From NCBI GenBank assembly GCA_964523795.1, contig CAZGAO010000010.1, positions 18,965 to 82,964 on the forward strand: a stretch of DNA of 64,000 bases, read 5' to 3'. The position numbers were made by a program, and so were the translations under genes. A model generated the notes under the pieces. The model was not told the origin of the DNA, ran no database searches, and worked only from the letters and a program-made list of their open reading frames with translations. This DNA comes from SABY01 sp964523795. Lineage in GTDB: Bacteria > Bacteroidota > Bacteroidia > Bacteroidales > 4484-276. Shown piece after piece: positions 25,178-34,180 of this stretch (position 1 is its first letter; each line of letters starts with the position of its first letter).

Positions 25178-27637
25178 ATGATAGGAAAAACAACGCAGCA
25201 GGAGATTTTATTTTCAGATATGGCTGATAACGAAACCGAATACATCCCATTATTATCCCAGGAAGACGAAGACCAGATGAATGCCGAGGAGGTGCCCGAA
25301 GTACTTCCGCTGTTGCCCTTGCGTAATACGGTTTTGTTTCCCGGCGTGGTAATCCCCATTACCGTGGGCCGCGACAAATCCATTCAACTGATTCGTGAAG
25401 CATACTCGGGCAAAAAACCTATTGGTGTGGTTGCGCAAAGAAGTGCTGAAATAGATGATCCTAAGGCCAACGACCTTTTTACCATCGGCACCATGGCGCA
25501 TATTATGAAGATTTTGCAGATGCCCGATGGCAATACCACAGCCATCATTCAGGGTAAGAAAAGGATTAAGATAAACAAGATTGTTTCGGATGCGCCTTAT
25601 TTTAGGGGAGAAGTGCAGAATTTTGAATCCGACAAAAAACATATCGAGGACGATGCCTTCAAGGCCTTGATTTCTTCGCTCAAAGATTTGTCGATTCAAA
25701 TCATCCGGCTTTCGCCGAATATTCCCAGCGATGCCGCCTTCGCCATCAAGAATATCGAAAGCACAGTTTTCCTTGTTAATTTCGTTTCCAGCAATTTAAA
25801 TATTAAGCTCCCGGCCAAGCAAAACTTGCTCGAAATATCTGAGGTTACCGATCGTGCCCGCAAGGTGCTCGAAGCACTGACCAAAGATTTGCAGATGCTG
25901 GAATTGAAAAACGAAATCCAGGGCAAGGTAAAAACCGACCTCGACAAGCAGCAGCGCGATTATATTCTGAATCAGCAACTGAAAACCATACAGGAAGAGC
26001 TGGGCGGTACCTCGCAGCAGCACGAAATTGAGGATTTGCGCAAAAGGGCACTGGACAAGAAATGGTCGAAAGAGGTGGCAGAAGCCTTCGAGAAGGAAGT
26101 GATAAAAACCCTGCGCATCAATCCCAATGCCATGGATTTTTCGATTCATCTCAATTACCTGGAAACATTGGTGGAGCTGCCCTGGAACGAGTTTTCAAAG
26201 GATAATTTTGATTTAAAACACGCCCAGAAAATTCTGGACGAAGACCATTTTGGGCTTGAAAAAGTAAAAGAACGCATCATCGAGTACCTGGCGGTGCTTA
26301 AGTTGAAGGGCGATATGAAGTCGCCAATTATTTGTCTGCTTGGCCCTCCCGGCGTGGGTAAAACCTCGTTGGGGAAATCTATTGCTCGTGCGTTGGAGCG
26401 TAAATACATCCGCATGTCGCTGGGCGGCCTGCGCGATGAAGCCGAGATTCGCGGACACCGCAAAACCTATATCGGAGCATTGCCAGGCAGGATTATCCAA
26501 AGTATTAAAAAAGCAAAATCCTCCAACCCGGTTTTTGTTCTCGATGAAATCGACAAAGTGATCGGTGCCACTCACAACGGTGACCCCTCGGCAGCGTTGC
26601 TCGAAGTGCTCGACCCCGAGCAAAACACGACCTTCTACGATAATTACCTCGAAATGGAGTTTGACCTCTCGCGGGTGCTTTTTGTGGCTACTGCCAACAA
26701 TATCAACAGCATTCATCCGGCCTTGCGCGACCGCATGGAAATTATCGACATTAACGGCTACCTACTCGAAGAAAAAGTGGAAATTGCCCGCCGACATTTA
26801 ATCCCCCGCCAGTTAAAAGAGCACGGTGTGAAAAAGCAGGAGCTGAGCTTTCCCAAAAAGACGGTCGAAAAAATCATTGATAACTATACCCGCGAATCGG
26901 GTGTGCGTGCGCTCGAAAAAAATATCGCCCGCATCATTCGCAACAAGGCACGCTTTATTGCCCAAGGCGAAAATTATATCCGCAAAATTGATCTCCCTGA
27001 TGTCGAACGTATTCTTGGTGCCCCGCGTTTCCAGCGCGAGCAGGGCATTAGCAACGACTATGCCGGCGTGGTTACCGGCCTGGCCTGGACGGCTGTTGGC
27101 GGCGAGATTCTTTTTGTAGAATCCAGCCTTAGCCCCGGAAAAGGAAACATCACCCTTACCGGAAACCTGGGAGATGTGATGAAGGAATCGGCAACCATTG
27201 CTTTTGAATACTTGAAGTCGCACGCCAAAAGTCTGGACATCGACCAGGCGATAATTCAAAAATACAACCTGCACATGCACATCCCCGAAGGAGCCACGCC
27301 CAAGGATGGACCCTCGGCAGGCATAACCATGCTCACCAGCCTTGCCTCCATTTATACCCAGCGCAAGATTAGAGAAAGCATCGCCATGACCGGCGAAATA
27401 ACCCTGCGCGGTAAAGTGCTGCCCGTGGGCGGTATCAAAGAAAAAATTCTTGCTGCCAAGCGGGCAAAGATCAATACCATTATTATCTCTAAAGAAAACA
27501 AAAAAGACATCAACGAAATCAACGAGAAATACATCAAGGGCTTGCAGTTTGTTTATGTGGAAAGCATGATGGAAGTGCTCGATTATGCCCTCTTACCCCA
27601 AAAGGTGAGCAAGCCCCAGCATTTCGATTTAAACTAA
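25178..27637 (+). CDS. lon: ATP-dependent protease Lon
   Basis: 819 residues from MIGKTTQQ (another candidate start is the Met at 25220). N-terminal LON substrate domain (VLPLLPLRNTVLFPG), coiled coil (about 200-300), AAA+ module with Walker A GPPGVGKTSLGKS, Walker B VFVLDEIDKV and sensor region ALRDRMEIIDI, and a C-terminal S16 protease domain with catalytic Ser in PKDGPSAGI and Lys in GIKEKILAAKRA. It degrades misfolded and regulatory proteins. It is also the protease that normally degrades antitoxins, and lies 1.6 kb from the MNT locus. Confidence 0.96.
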   Translation: MIGKTTQQEILFSDMADNETEYIPLLSQEDEDQMNAEEVPEVLPLLPLRNTVLFPGVVIPITVGRDKSIQLIREAYSGKKPIGVVAQRSAEIDDPKANDLFTIGTMAHIMKILQMPDGNTTAIIQGKKRIKINKIVSDAPYFRGEVQNFESDKKHIEDDAFKALISSLKDLSIQIIRLSPNIPSDAAFAIKNIESTVFLVNFVSSNLNIKLPAKQNLLEISEVTDRARKVLEALTKDLQMLELKNEIQGKVKTDLDKQQRDYILNQQLKTIQEELGGTSQQHEIEDLRKRALDKKWSKEVAEAFEKEVIKTLRINPNAMDFSIHLNYLETLVELPWNEFSKDNFDLKHAQKILDEDHFGLEKVKERIIEYLAVLKLKGDMKSPIICLLGPPGVGKTSLGKSIARALERKYIRMSLGGLRDEAEIRGHRKTYIGALPGRIIQSIKKAKSSNPVFVLDEIDKVIGATHNGDPSAALLEVLDPEQNTTFYDNYLEMEFDLSRVLFVATANNINSIHPALRDRMEIIDINGYLLEEKVEIARRHLIPRQLKEHGVKKQELSFPKKTVEKIIDNYTRESGVRALEKNIARIIRNKARFIAQGENYIRKIDLPDVERILGAPRFQREQGISNDYAGVVTGLAWTAVGGEILFVESSLSPGKGNITLTGNLGDVMKESATIAFEYLKSHAKSLDIDQAIIQKYNLHMHIPEGATPKDGPSAGITMLTSLASIYTQRKIRESIAMTGEITLRGKVLPVGGIKEKILAAKRAKINTIIISKENKKDINEINEKYIKGLQFVYVESMMEVLDYALLPQKVSKPQHFDLN

Positions 27638-27679
27638 TTTTGAAACTACGGTTCTAAACCATAAAAAACAGGAGTGTCT

Positions 27680-28063
27680 ATGTTGTTACGAGCAATGGTG
27701 AATTTCAAGAATTATCGGTGGGCTGCCCGCCTCACCGGCTTTGTAGGCATGGTGCTGATCGTTTCGTTTATGATTGGCGAGGGTTTTGCGATGCTTAAAA
27801 ATGCTCACGCTTCCTATGACCTTTTATTTTTGCTCACGCTTTTTGTTTTCTCCTTTCTTGCCTACGTTGTTGGTTGGGTCATCGAAATTGTAGGCGGAGC
27901 ACTGCTTAGCCTTGCGGGGATTGCCATAGGCTTTTACGTTGCTTTCTCACCGGTATTTCAATCATGGTATTACATCCCCCTATTATCACTGCCCTTCCTT
28001 TTGCCCGGATTTTTTTTCCTCATGTCGTGGCGACACAAAATTTTACGCACCCGAAAGTCATAG
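27680..28063 (+). CDS. Small integral membrane protein, unknown function
   Basis: 127 residues from MLLRAMVNF (a GTG at 27674 adds two). About four membrane helices: TGFVGMVLIVSFMIGEG, LLFLLTLFVFSFLAYVVGWV, GALLSLAGIAIGFYVA, and IPLLSLPFLLPGFFFLM, with a basic C-terminus (RHKILRTRK). No known motif is recognised. It follows lon by 42 bp and may be cotranscribed with it. Confidence 0.7.
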   Translation: MLLRAMVNFKNYRWAARLTGFVGMVLIVSFMIGEGFAMLKNAHASYDLLFLLTLFVFSFLAYVVGWVIEIVGGALLSLAGIAIGFYVAFSPVFQSWYYIPLLSLPFLLPGFFFLMSWRHKILRTRKS

Positions 28064-28108
28064 CATGGCTTAGGGTAGGCTAGTGCGATGGAAAGCCATC
28101 CTATGACT
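28059..28108. repeat. Hairpin flanking palindromic element R1 (left)
   Basis: Inverted repeat GTCATAGCATGGCTT / AAGCCATCCTATGAC (one mismatch in 15) overlapping the end of the preceding gene. A related hairpin with the same AGCATGGCT core lies at about 28272-28306 on the other side of R1. Confidence 0.6.
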
Positions 28109-28115
28109 TACTAGT

Positions 28116-28272
28116 TTAGTATCTGCAAAGTAGCAGTTAGAAAAATCTACGATTTGAGATTTAAGATGTTAGATTTAAGATGTTGGTGATATTCAGCACA
28201 ATCTAAAATCTCCGATCTTTAATCTTCAATTTTAATCAAAAGAAATCGACTTTATTGATAGACATGATTTAG
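28116..28272. mobile_element. Palindromic non-coding element, copy R1 (degenerate, AT-rich core)
   Basis: Left end TTAGTATCTGCAAAGTAGCA; the right end read in reverse contains TGTCTATCAATAAAGTCG, the same ends as R4 and R5. The core is an AT-rich imperfect palindrome (AGATTTAAGATGTTAGATTT against AATCTAAAATCTCCGATC) shared with R4 and R5. It lies between convergent genes and has no ORF. Confidence 0.75.
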
Positions 28273-28308
28273 TCTTAGCATGGCTAAGAGCCATACCATG
28301 ACTGCTTC

Positions 28309-28839
28309 CTACGACTTTTCCCCAACAAAATGATCAGCCTTGTACTCGAAAAGTACGTTGAAAGTAGTCAGGCTTCCGTATATCCTGGTGATGTATTGCT
28401 GGAGGCTCACCTTTTCTTCGTCCGAAAGGTCGCTGCTGTTGATGCGCTGCTCCATAACCCGCACTCTGTCGCGCACCATTACTATCTTATGAAAGAATGT
28501 GTCGATAGGCATTTCTTTCGAGGATAAGTCTTCGCGTCCGGCTTGCAAAATCAGCTTACCTCCCGTCCACTTCTTATCCATTTCTATCACTTCCTGTAAG
28601 TCGGAATAGCGGCGCAAAGTTTTTACCATCATGGCTTCCACCTGCTCGTAGCTTATCAAGTCGCGGTCGGGTTCCATAATATCGATGATTTCCAGCAATT
28701 CATAATTTCTGGAGATTTTGCGCCAGCCCAATTCCATAAACACAATTTCGTAAGCCTCGCTCGAAGCCTGAATGATTACTCCTGCGCCAAATTCGGGATG
28801 CTTTACCCGTGTTCCAATTCCCAATGTTTGTTCTTCCAT
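28309..28839 (-). CDS. Conserved cytoplasmic protein with N-terminal UvrD-C/tudor-like segment
   Basis: 176 residues. Residues 8-45 (GTRVKHPEFGAGVIIQ, YEIVFMELGWRKI) resemble the small SH3/tudor-like module at the C-terminus of UvrD/PcrA-type helicases, which contacts RNA polymerase. The rest (about 60-170) is helical and charged, with no motif I recognise. Found as a hypothetical in Bacteroidetes. No signal peptide. Single gene, convergent with the small membrane protein across R1. Confidence 0.7.
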   Translation of the reverse strand: MEEQTLGIGTRVKHPEFGAGVIIQASSEAYEIVFMELGWRKISRNYELLEIIDIMEPDRDLISYEQVEAMMVKTLRRYSDLQEVIEMDKKWTGGKLILQAGREDLSSKEMPIDTFFHKIVMVRDRVRVMEQRINSSDLSDEEKVSLQQYITRIYGSLTTFNVLFEYKADHFVGEKS

Positions 28840-28916
28840 TATCGTTGATATTTAATTATCTAAATATTTATTTTTGAAATTTATAATATGAAAAACTAAG
28901 GTATTCCTAAAAAAAG

Positions 28917-28924
28917 TATTTTTG
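28917..28924 (+). promoter_or_regulatory. TAnnTTTG box of the OB-like lipoprotein gene
   Basis: TATTTTTG, 59 bp before the ATG at 28983. A second copy of the same octamer lies at 28869-28876. Confidence 0.5.
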
Positions 28925-28982
28925 CAAAACAAATTTTTTTAAGGAAGCAAAATTATTTACAAACGAATTACTTGGAGGTAAA

Positions 28983-29570
28983 ATGTTTAAAAAGTTATTT
29001 CTTTTCGCATTGGTTGCATTATTTTTTGCAGCCTGCAACAATGCCGGTACTGAATCGGCCACACAAGCAGCAGCTTCGGAGACTACCGAGCTAGAAAGTC
29101 CCGAAATGATCGCAATGACCACGGCGGATTTTAATACCCACCCCGAGGATTTCGTGGGTAAAAACATCATGATCGAAGGTACTGCGGTACATGTTTGTAA
29201 GCATGGCGGCAAGCGCTTGTTTATTATTGGTGATGAAACCGAAGAAGATCGCATTCAGGTGAAGGCCGGCGATGCCATCGATGCCTTTGATGTAGAACTT
29301 GAAGGTAGTGATGTGGCTATCGTGGGTACTGTTGACGAATTGCGTATCGACGAAGCCTATCTTACCGAATGGGAAAACGAGCTAAAGGCCGACAACCCCG
29401 AATCGGAGCTTAAAATCCATCGCGGCGAAGAAGGCCACGAACACGACGAAGGCGATCCCAATGCCGAGTTTGAACAAATCGAAAACTACCGCACTCAGCT
29501 TGCCGATCAGGGCGTTGACCACTTGTCGTTCTATTCGATAATTGCCAACGAATACAAAGAGAAAAAGTAA
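28983..29570 (+). CDS. Putative lipoprotein with OB-fold-like domain
   Basis: 195 residues. Lipobox cysteine in LFFAACNNA. Residues about 45-120 (PEDFVGKNIMIEGTAVHVC, GDETEEDRIQVKAG, DVAIVGTVDELRIDEAY) have the strand pattern of an OB-fold/tOB module. HVCKHGGKRL could bind metal (inference from Cys/His content). The C-terminal part is acidic with HEHDEGD. The function is unknown. Ended by the terminator at 29593. Confidence 0.8.
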   Translation: MFKKLFLFALVALFFAACNNAGTESATQAAASETTELESPEMIAMTTADFNTHPEDFVGKNIMIEGTAVHVCKHGGKRLFIIGDETEEDRIQVKAGDAIDAFDVELEGSDVAIVGTVDELRIDEAYLTEWENELKADNPESELKIHRGEEGHEHDEGDPNAEFEQIENYRTQLADQGVDHLSFYSIIANEYKEKK

Positions 29571-29592
29571 GAAAATCAAAATTTGACAAATT

Positions 29593-29626
29593 AAAAGGCC
29601 CGAAATATTTTTCGAGGCCTTTTTTA
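29593..29626 (+). terminator. Terminator after the OB-like lipoprotein gene
   Basis: AAAGGCC / GGCCTTT stem with an imperfect upper part and a T run, 13 bp before the next ATG. Confidence 0.75.
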
Positions 29627-29638
29627 ATATTTCAGGAA

Positions 29639-30196
29639 ATGAGCAAGTTTAAATGGAGAAAATATAACCGGGCTATTCATCGCGATTTGGGCTATTTCTT
29701 TTTTGCCATGAGCGTAATATACGGACTTTCGGGTATTGCCATCAATCATATCGGCGATTGGAATCCCAATTATGTAGTTACTAATAAGATGGTTGATTTC
29801 GGCAAACCGGTCGATCGCAATCTTACCAAGACGCAGCTTATCGAATTTCTTGCTAAGTACGATGAGGCCGATAATTATAAAAAACATTATTTCCCCAACG
29901 CGAGTATGCTAAAGGTATTCCTGGATGGTGGCAGTGTGCTAATAGATACCGAAACGGGTCGTGGGGAAATCGAAAAGATCAAACGCCGCCCGGTTTTCCA
30001 TGCAGTGAATTATCTGCATTACAACCCAAAAAACTGGTGGGTCTGGTTTTCGGATGCTTATGCCATTGCCCTGGTTTTGCTGGCGGTGTCAGGACTTTTC
30101 ATTCTTCGTGGAAAAAATGGGATCACCCGCCGGGGTGCCTGGCTAACTATTGCTGGTATTCTTATCCCGGTACTTTTTTTGGTGCTGCATTATTAG
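29639..30196 (+). CDS. PepSY-associated membrane protein
   Basis: 185 residues. N-terminal amphipathic start (KWRKYNRAIHRDLGYFFFAM) with His and an N-terminal helix, a periplasmic stretch (about 40-120) and C-terminal helices (AYAIALVLLAVSGLFILRG, WLTIAGILIPVLFLVLHY). HRDLGYF, HAVNYLHYNP and the final HY match the PepSY_TM-like family, which often carries haem- or metal-associated histidines. The role is unknown; relatives occur near iron uptake and respiratory genes. Confidence 0.82.
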   Translation: MSKFKWRKYNRAIHRDLGYFFFAMSVIYGLSGIAINHIGDWNPNYVVTNKMVDFGKPVDRNLTKTQLIEFLAKYDEADNYKKHYFPNASMLKVFLDGGSVLIDTETGRGEIEKIKRRPVFHAVNYLHYNPKNWWVWFSDAYAIALVLLAVSGLFILRGKNGITRRGAWLTIAGILIPVLFLVLHY

Positions 30197-30439
30197 ATAC
30201 TCTAAAGCCGCTTTACTTAAATCTTTTATCCATTTTTTTGGAGGTGAAAAGTAAAAGATCAAAGGGGCAGGATTGCCAAAAAGAATTTGAAAATCTAAAA
30301 TTGAGAACATACAGGAGAATGTAATTTCTGTAATTTGTTGATATGCAAGCGCAATTTTAACTTTTTTTTAGAGGCATAAAAATTGCTGAAAGTCCTATCA
30401 GTATTAAAAAAAAATTAATCTATAACAAAAATCCAAATT

Positions 30440-32473
30440 ATGAGAAGTTTTACTATCCTCTTAAGTTTGATCCTGATGATCGGACTCATTTCATGCAAAA
30501 AAGATATCCAGGACGACAATCCCAATCCACAAGCCGAAGTTACCGCTGTAAGCCCTGATTTTGATTGGAATATGCAGCACGATGTGAGCATTACTTTAAA
30601 AAATGCCGAAGGTAAATTTATTAATATAGCTCCATCGGCTGGTGCAGATGCCTGGCTTAAGCTCTTGTGCAAAACCGAAACTTATACCACCATCATAAAA
30701 ATGCCCAAGGCTACAAGTACTGTTTCCATAAATGGGAATATGGTTGCAATTGTAAATGGCGCAATTTCGTATTCGTTAGCCAACGATTTTAAATCGGTGG
30801 CTTCGGCTACACAGGCGCTCAGCTTTGATGAATTGGATGAAGATTATGTAGCTGTTGGAAATCCTGGCATAGCAGATTATCCCGTGCTTATGGAATGCTG
30901 GATTAAAACCGATGGCTCGCTTGACTGGGCTGATGATATGGTGCTGATGAGCTATTGCAGCAGCACCGAAGAAGGTACACAGATGGGCGTGTTTATCAAC
31001 CACGATGGAGCCGGTCAAGGGAAGGTGAGCGTGAGAGCCTACAAGGCTTCTATGGGCGAGGAACAAACAGGAACCAAGATTGTGGCCGATGATGCCTGGC
31101 GTCACATCGCTGTTGTTTTTGATTCAGAAAGTAGCCGAACCTTATACATCGATGGTGCGTTGGAATTTACACAAACCACTGCTACCACCCTCATGCCTGC
31201 AGATCTCGACCAGTTTACCATCGGTGCCTGGAGCGATAACAATGTGCTGTCAGCCTTTTACCATGGCGCAATCGACGAGGTAAGGCTTTGGAATGTAAGC
31301 AAAACCGCAGGCGAAATCAATGCGTATCGCACCCGTTCGGTAAATCCGGGAGCAACAGGTTTGACCGGATATTGGAACATAGAAGAAGGCTCAGGAACCA
31401 CTACGGCAAATCAAACGGCTACCGCAGGAATTGATGGTGAATTGCTGAGTAATAATTATGGTGGCAAATCTTTCGCTGAAGGGCCAGATTGGTTAGGAAA
31501 TATTGATACTGATGAAGATGGTATTGTAAATCCCAACGATGATTATCCCCACGATCCTCTTCGCGCCTTCAACAACTATTGGCCGGCAACGCCATACACT
31601 CTCGCTTTTGAAGACCTGTGGCCAAGCATGGGCGATTACGATTTAAATGATATGGTGGTAAAATATCGCTTCAACAGCGTTACCAATGCAAGTAATGAAT
31701 TGGTAGAAGCCTTTGGTAATTTTACTTTAGTTGCCTCGGGAGCATCTTTAAGCAAGGGCTTTGGCTTTAGCTTGCCCGGAGCCGGTATCGATGATGCCGA
31801 TTTTAATGTGATGGTTCCCTCCAACCAAAAACAAGAGGGCTATATTGCATTTGACGGTAATGGTACTGAAGCCGGACAAAACGGCGAAGTAGTAGTGATT
31901 GCCCATGAAAAACTTCCCTGGAAAGGTAACACCATCCAGGGAGAATATTTCGGAACCTATTCTTTTTATGTAAAATTTAATATGATAGCCACCGATAAAA
32001 CTGTGGATTATTTTGACTTTGATACCTGGAATCCCTTTTTTGTTCTTCGGGTTGGTGAAGATAATTTCGATCGTCGCCAGGAGCTACACCTTCCTGGATA
32101 TCCACCAAGCTATCTTGCTACCCAATGGGATCCCAATCCTGCGGTTGAGCGCATGTATTTCGATACTTTAAACGATGGTTCCAATTTTCCCACCGGCGGG
32201 GCATCAGGAAATCTTTGGTACAAAACCAACGAAGATGCTTTTAGCTGGCATATCAATTTTGGACAGTATTATCCCTGGGGTCTGGACATCCCGGACGATT
32301 TTGAATGGGCTATCGAAGCCGATGGTCAGCACAATCCCGGCGCAGGTCTCTACCGCTTTACCCTTATCGAGGCCTACGAAAATTTCGACGACTGGGCATC
32401 GAGCAACGGCACTGCGCACGCTGATTGGTATGTGAGTCCGTCCAACACCGATTTTATTTATCAACAACCCTAA
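30440..32473 (+). CDS. LruC-domain lipoprotein with LamG-like domain
   Basis: 677 residues. Lipobox cysteine in IGLISCKKD. A LamG/concanavalin-like jelly roll occupies about 130-310 (VLMECWIKTDGSLDW, DDAWRHIAVVFDS, TLYIDGALEFTQT, GAIDEVRLWNVSKT). A Ca-loop-like DTDEDGIVNPNDDYP follows, then the LruC domain with FEDLWPSMGDYDLNDMVVKY and PWGLDIPDDF near the end. It is the larger paralogue of the protein at 9063; the LamG insert suggests glycan or protein binding at the cell surface (inference). Its terminator is at 32602. Confidence 0.88.
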   Translation: MRSFTILLSLILMIGLISCKKDIQDDNPNPQAEVTAVSPDFDWNMQHDVSITLKNAEGKFINIAPSAGADAWLKLLCKTETYTTIIKMPKATSTVSINGNMVAIVNGAISYSLANDFKSVASATQALSFDELDEDYVAVGNPGIADYPVLMECWIKTDGSLDWADDMVLMSYCSSTEEGTQMGVFINHDGAGQGKVSVRAYKASMGEEQTGTKIVADDAWRHIAVVFDSESSRTLYIDGALEFTQTTATTLMPADLDQFTIGAWSDNNVLSAFYHGAIDEVRLWNVSKTAGEINAYRTRSVNPGATGLTGYWNIEEGSGTTTANQTATAGIDGELLSNNYGGKSFAEGPDWLGNIDTDEDGIVNPNDDYPHDPLRAFNNYWPATPYTLAFEDLWPSMGDYDLNDMVVKYRFNSVTNASNELVEAFGNFTLVASGASLSKGFGFSLPGAGIDDADFNVMVPSNQKQEGYIAFDGNGTEAGQNGEVVVIAHEKLPWKGNTIQGEYFGTYSFYVKFNMIATDKTVDYFDFDTWNPFFVLRVGEDNFDRRQELHLPGYPPSYLATQWDPNPAVERMYFDTLNDGSNFPTGGASGNLWYKTNEDAFSWHINFGQYYPWGLDIPDDFEWAIEADGQHNPGAGLYRFTLIEAYENFDDWASSNGTAHADWYVSPSNTDFIYQQP

Positions 32474-32601
32474 GCTTTTACAGCGATCGTATATAAAAAA
32501 GAATTTGTTGTGGAGTGATTTGAAAAGTGTTGATAATTCCTGTTCGTTGAAAGCATAACAGCTTTGGGAGCTTAGCTCCCTTGCGACGGAACGATTAACA
32601 T

Positions 32602-32633
32602 CCCCGCTAATTTCGTATTAGCGGGGTTTTTTA
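32602..32633 (+). terminator. Terminator after the second LruC gene
   Basis: Stem CCCCGCTAAT / ATTAGCGGGG, loop TTCGT, then a T run. Confidence 0.88.
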
Positions 32634-32690
32634 TTGCCTCCACTTCTGTGTTTTTTTATTTCTTTGCTATTTTTTTACAAAAGACTACGA

Positions 32691-34172
32691 ATGACAAAAG
32701 AACGACTTAGCGGGATATTACTCCATCCCAGCGCACTACCCGGAAAATATGGTATCGGGGCACTTGGCCAAGAGGCCTTACGATTTGTTGATTTTTTGCA
32801 CCAGGCCGGGCAAAATCTTTGGCAGGTGCTGCCCATGGGGCACACAGGCTACGGCGATTCGCCCTACCAGTGTTTCTCCATTTTTGCCGGAAATCCGATT
32901 CTGATCGATATCGAAACCTTGATAGATGAAGGACTTGTACATCATGATGACTTGCCCACCGGTTTTGATTGGCTCGACCATAAGGTGGACTATGGCAATG
33001 TGATTAATTTTAAAAGAGAGGTACTGTACGAGGCGTATCAGGTTTTTATGTACTCGGAACCCTCGAATAGTGGTTTTCAAACCTTTGTAGCGAAAAACGA
33101 TTTCTGGCTTCACGATTATGCACTTTTTATTGCCATTAAAGAATCGTTGGGAGGCAAGCCCTGGTGGGAATGGCCACTTAAGTTGAAAGTGAAGGATGAA
33201 CAGGCAATAGAGACTTTTGATGCTGAAAATGCGGACGAGATTAACTTTCATAAATTTGTTCAGTATCAGTTTTATCGCCAATGGGATAAGGTAAAAAGCT
33301 ATGCCAACAGCAAGGATATTAAAATCGTGGGCGATATCCCGCTGTATGTGGCGCACGATAGCGCTGATGTGTGGAGCAAGCCTCAGCTTTTTCAGTTTGA
33401 TGAGGAACGAAACCCCACAAAGGTTGCAGGGGTGCCGCCCGATTATTTCAGCAGCACGGGGCAACTCTGGGGAAACCCGCTTTACGACTGGGACTATATG
33501 AAGGCCCATGGCTTTGTGTGGTGGCTCCAACGAATCAAGTCCACCACCGAACTTTACGACCTGGTGCGCATCGACCATTTCAGAGGATTCGAGGCGTATT
33601 GGGCGGTGCCTTATGGCGATGAAAATGCTATAAACGGCAAGTGGGTGGAAGCTCCCGGCCAGGAATTGTTCGAGACAGTGAAAGCGCAGCTCGGCGATTT
33701 GCCCATCATAGCCGAAGACCTTGGCATCATAACCCCACCGGTTGAAAAGCTGCGTGATGATTTTGGTTTTCCGGGAATGAAAATCCTTCAGTTTGCCTTC
33801 CATTCCGATGAAGGCGATGGCTACCTGCCGCACAATTACATCCGCAACTGCGTGGTTTATACCGGCACCCACGACAACGATACCCTTCGAGGCTGGTTCG
33901 ATGCGCTGGAACAGGATGTTCAGCAGCGTGTGCTCGATTATGTAGATGGCGATGTGAATAATGTTATCCAAAAAATGATTCGCCTGGCATGGAGTTCCGT
34001 AGCCCAAATGGCCATTATTCCTTTGCAGGACTTGCTCGATCTGGGCAGTGAGGCTCGCATGAATATACCCGGCACGCCGGGCGGCAACTGGCAGTGGCGT
34101 TTTACCCCCGATAAGCTTAGCCATGAGAAAATCCAATGGCTGCACCAAATCACCAAAATTTATAACCGTTAA
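32691..34172 (+). CDS. malQ: 4-alpha-glucanotransferase
   Basis: 493 residues, GH77 amylomaltase that transfers alpha-1,4-glucan segments. N-terminal SGILLHPSALPGKYGIGALG, then GDSPYQ; catalytic residues are in VRIDHFRGFEAYW (Asp nucleophile), IIAEDLGII (Glu) and GTHDNDTLRGW (Asp). Start chosen at MTKERLSG; an earlier frame start at 32634 adds residues unlike the family. A GH13 gene follows 8 bp downstream, forming an alpha-glucan (glycogen/maltodextrin) pair. Confidence 0.95.
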   Translation: MTKERLSGILLHPSALPGKYGIGALGQEALRFVDFLHQAGQNLWQVLPMGHTGYGDSPYQCFSIFAGNPILIDIETLIDEGLVHHDDLPTGFDWLDHKVDYGNVINFKREVLYEAYQVFMYSEPSNSGFQTFVAKNDFWLHDYALFIAIKESLGGKPWWEWPLKLKVKDEQAIETFDAENADEINFHKFVQYQFYRQWDKVKSYANSKDIKIVGDIPLYVAHDSADVWSKPQLFQFDEERNPTKVAGVPPDYFSSTGQLWGNPLYDWDYMKAHGFVWWLQRIKSTTELYDLVRIDHFRGFEAYWAVPYGDENAINGKWVEAPGQELFETVKAQLGDLPIIAEDLGIITPPVEKLRDDFGFPGMKILQFAFHSDEGDGYLPHNYIRNCVVYTGTHDNDTLRGWFDALEQDVQQRVLDYVDGDVNNVIQKMIRLAWSSVAQMAIIPLQDLLDLGSEARMNIPGTPGGNWQWRFTPDKLSHEKIQWLHQITKIYNR

Positions 34173-34180
34173 GCATTTTT

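Noticed and set aside
25178..27637. Lon as part of a toxin-antitoxin island
   Set aside because: Lon is a housekeeping gene; its closeness to the MNT locus is not evidence of a functional link.
32778..34148. Long minus-strand frame (456 residues) opposite malQ
   Set aside because: The plus strand encodes complete MalQ with all catalytic motifs; the antisense frame has no recognisable domain.
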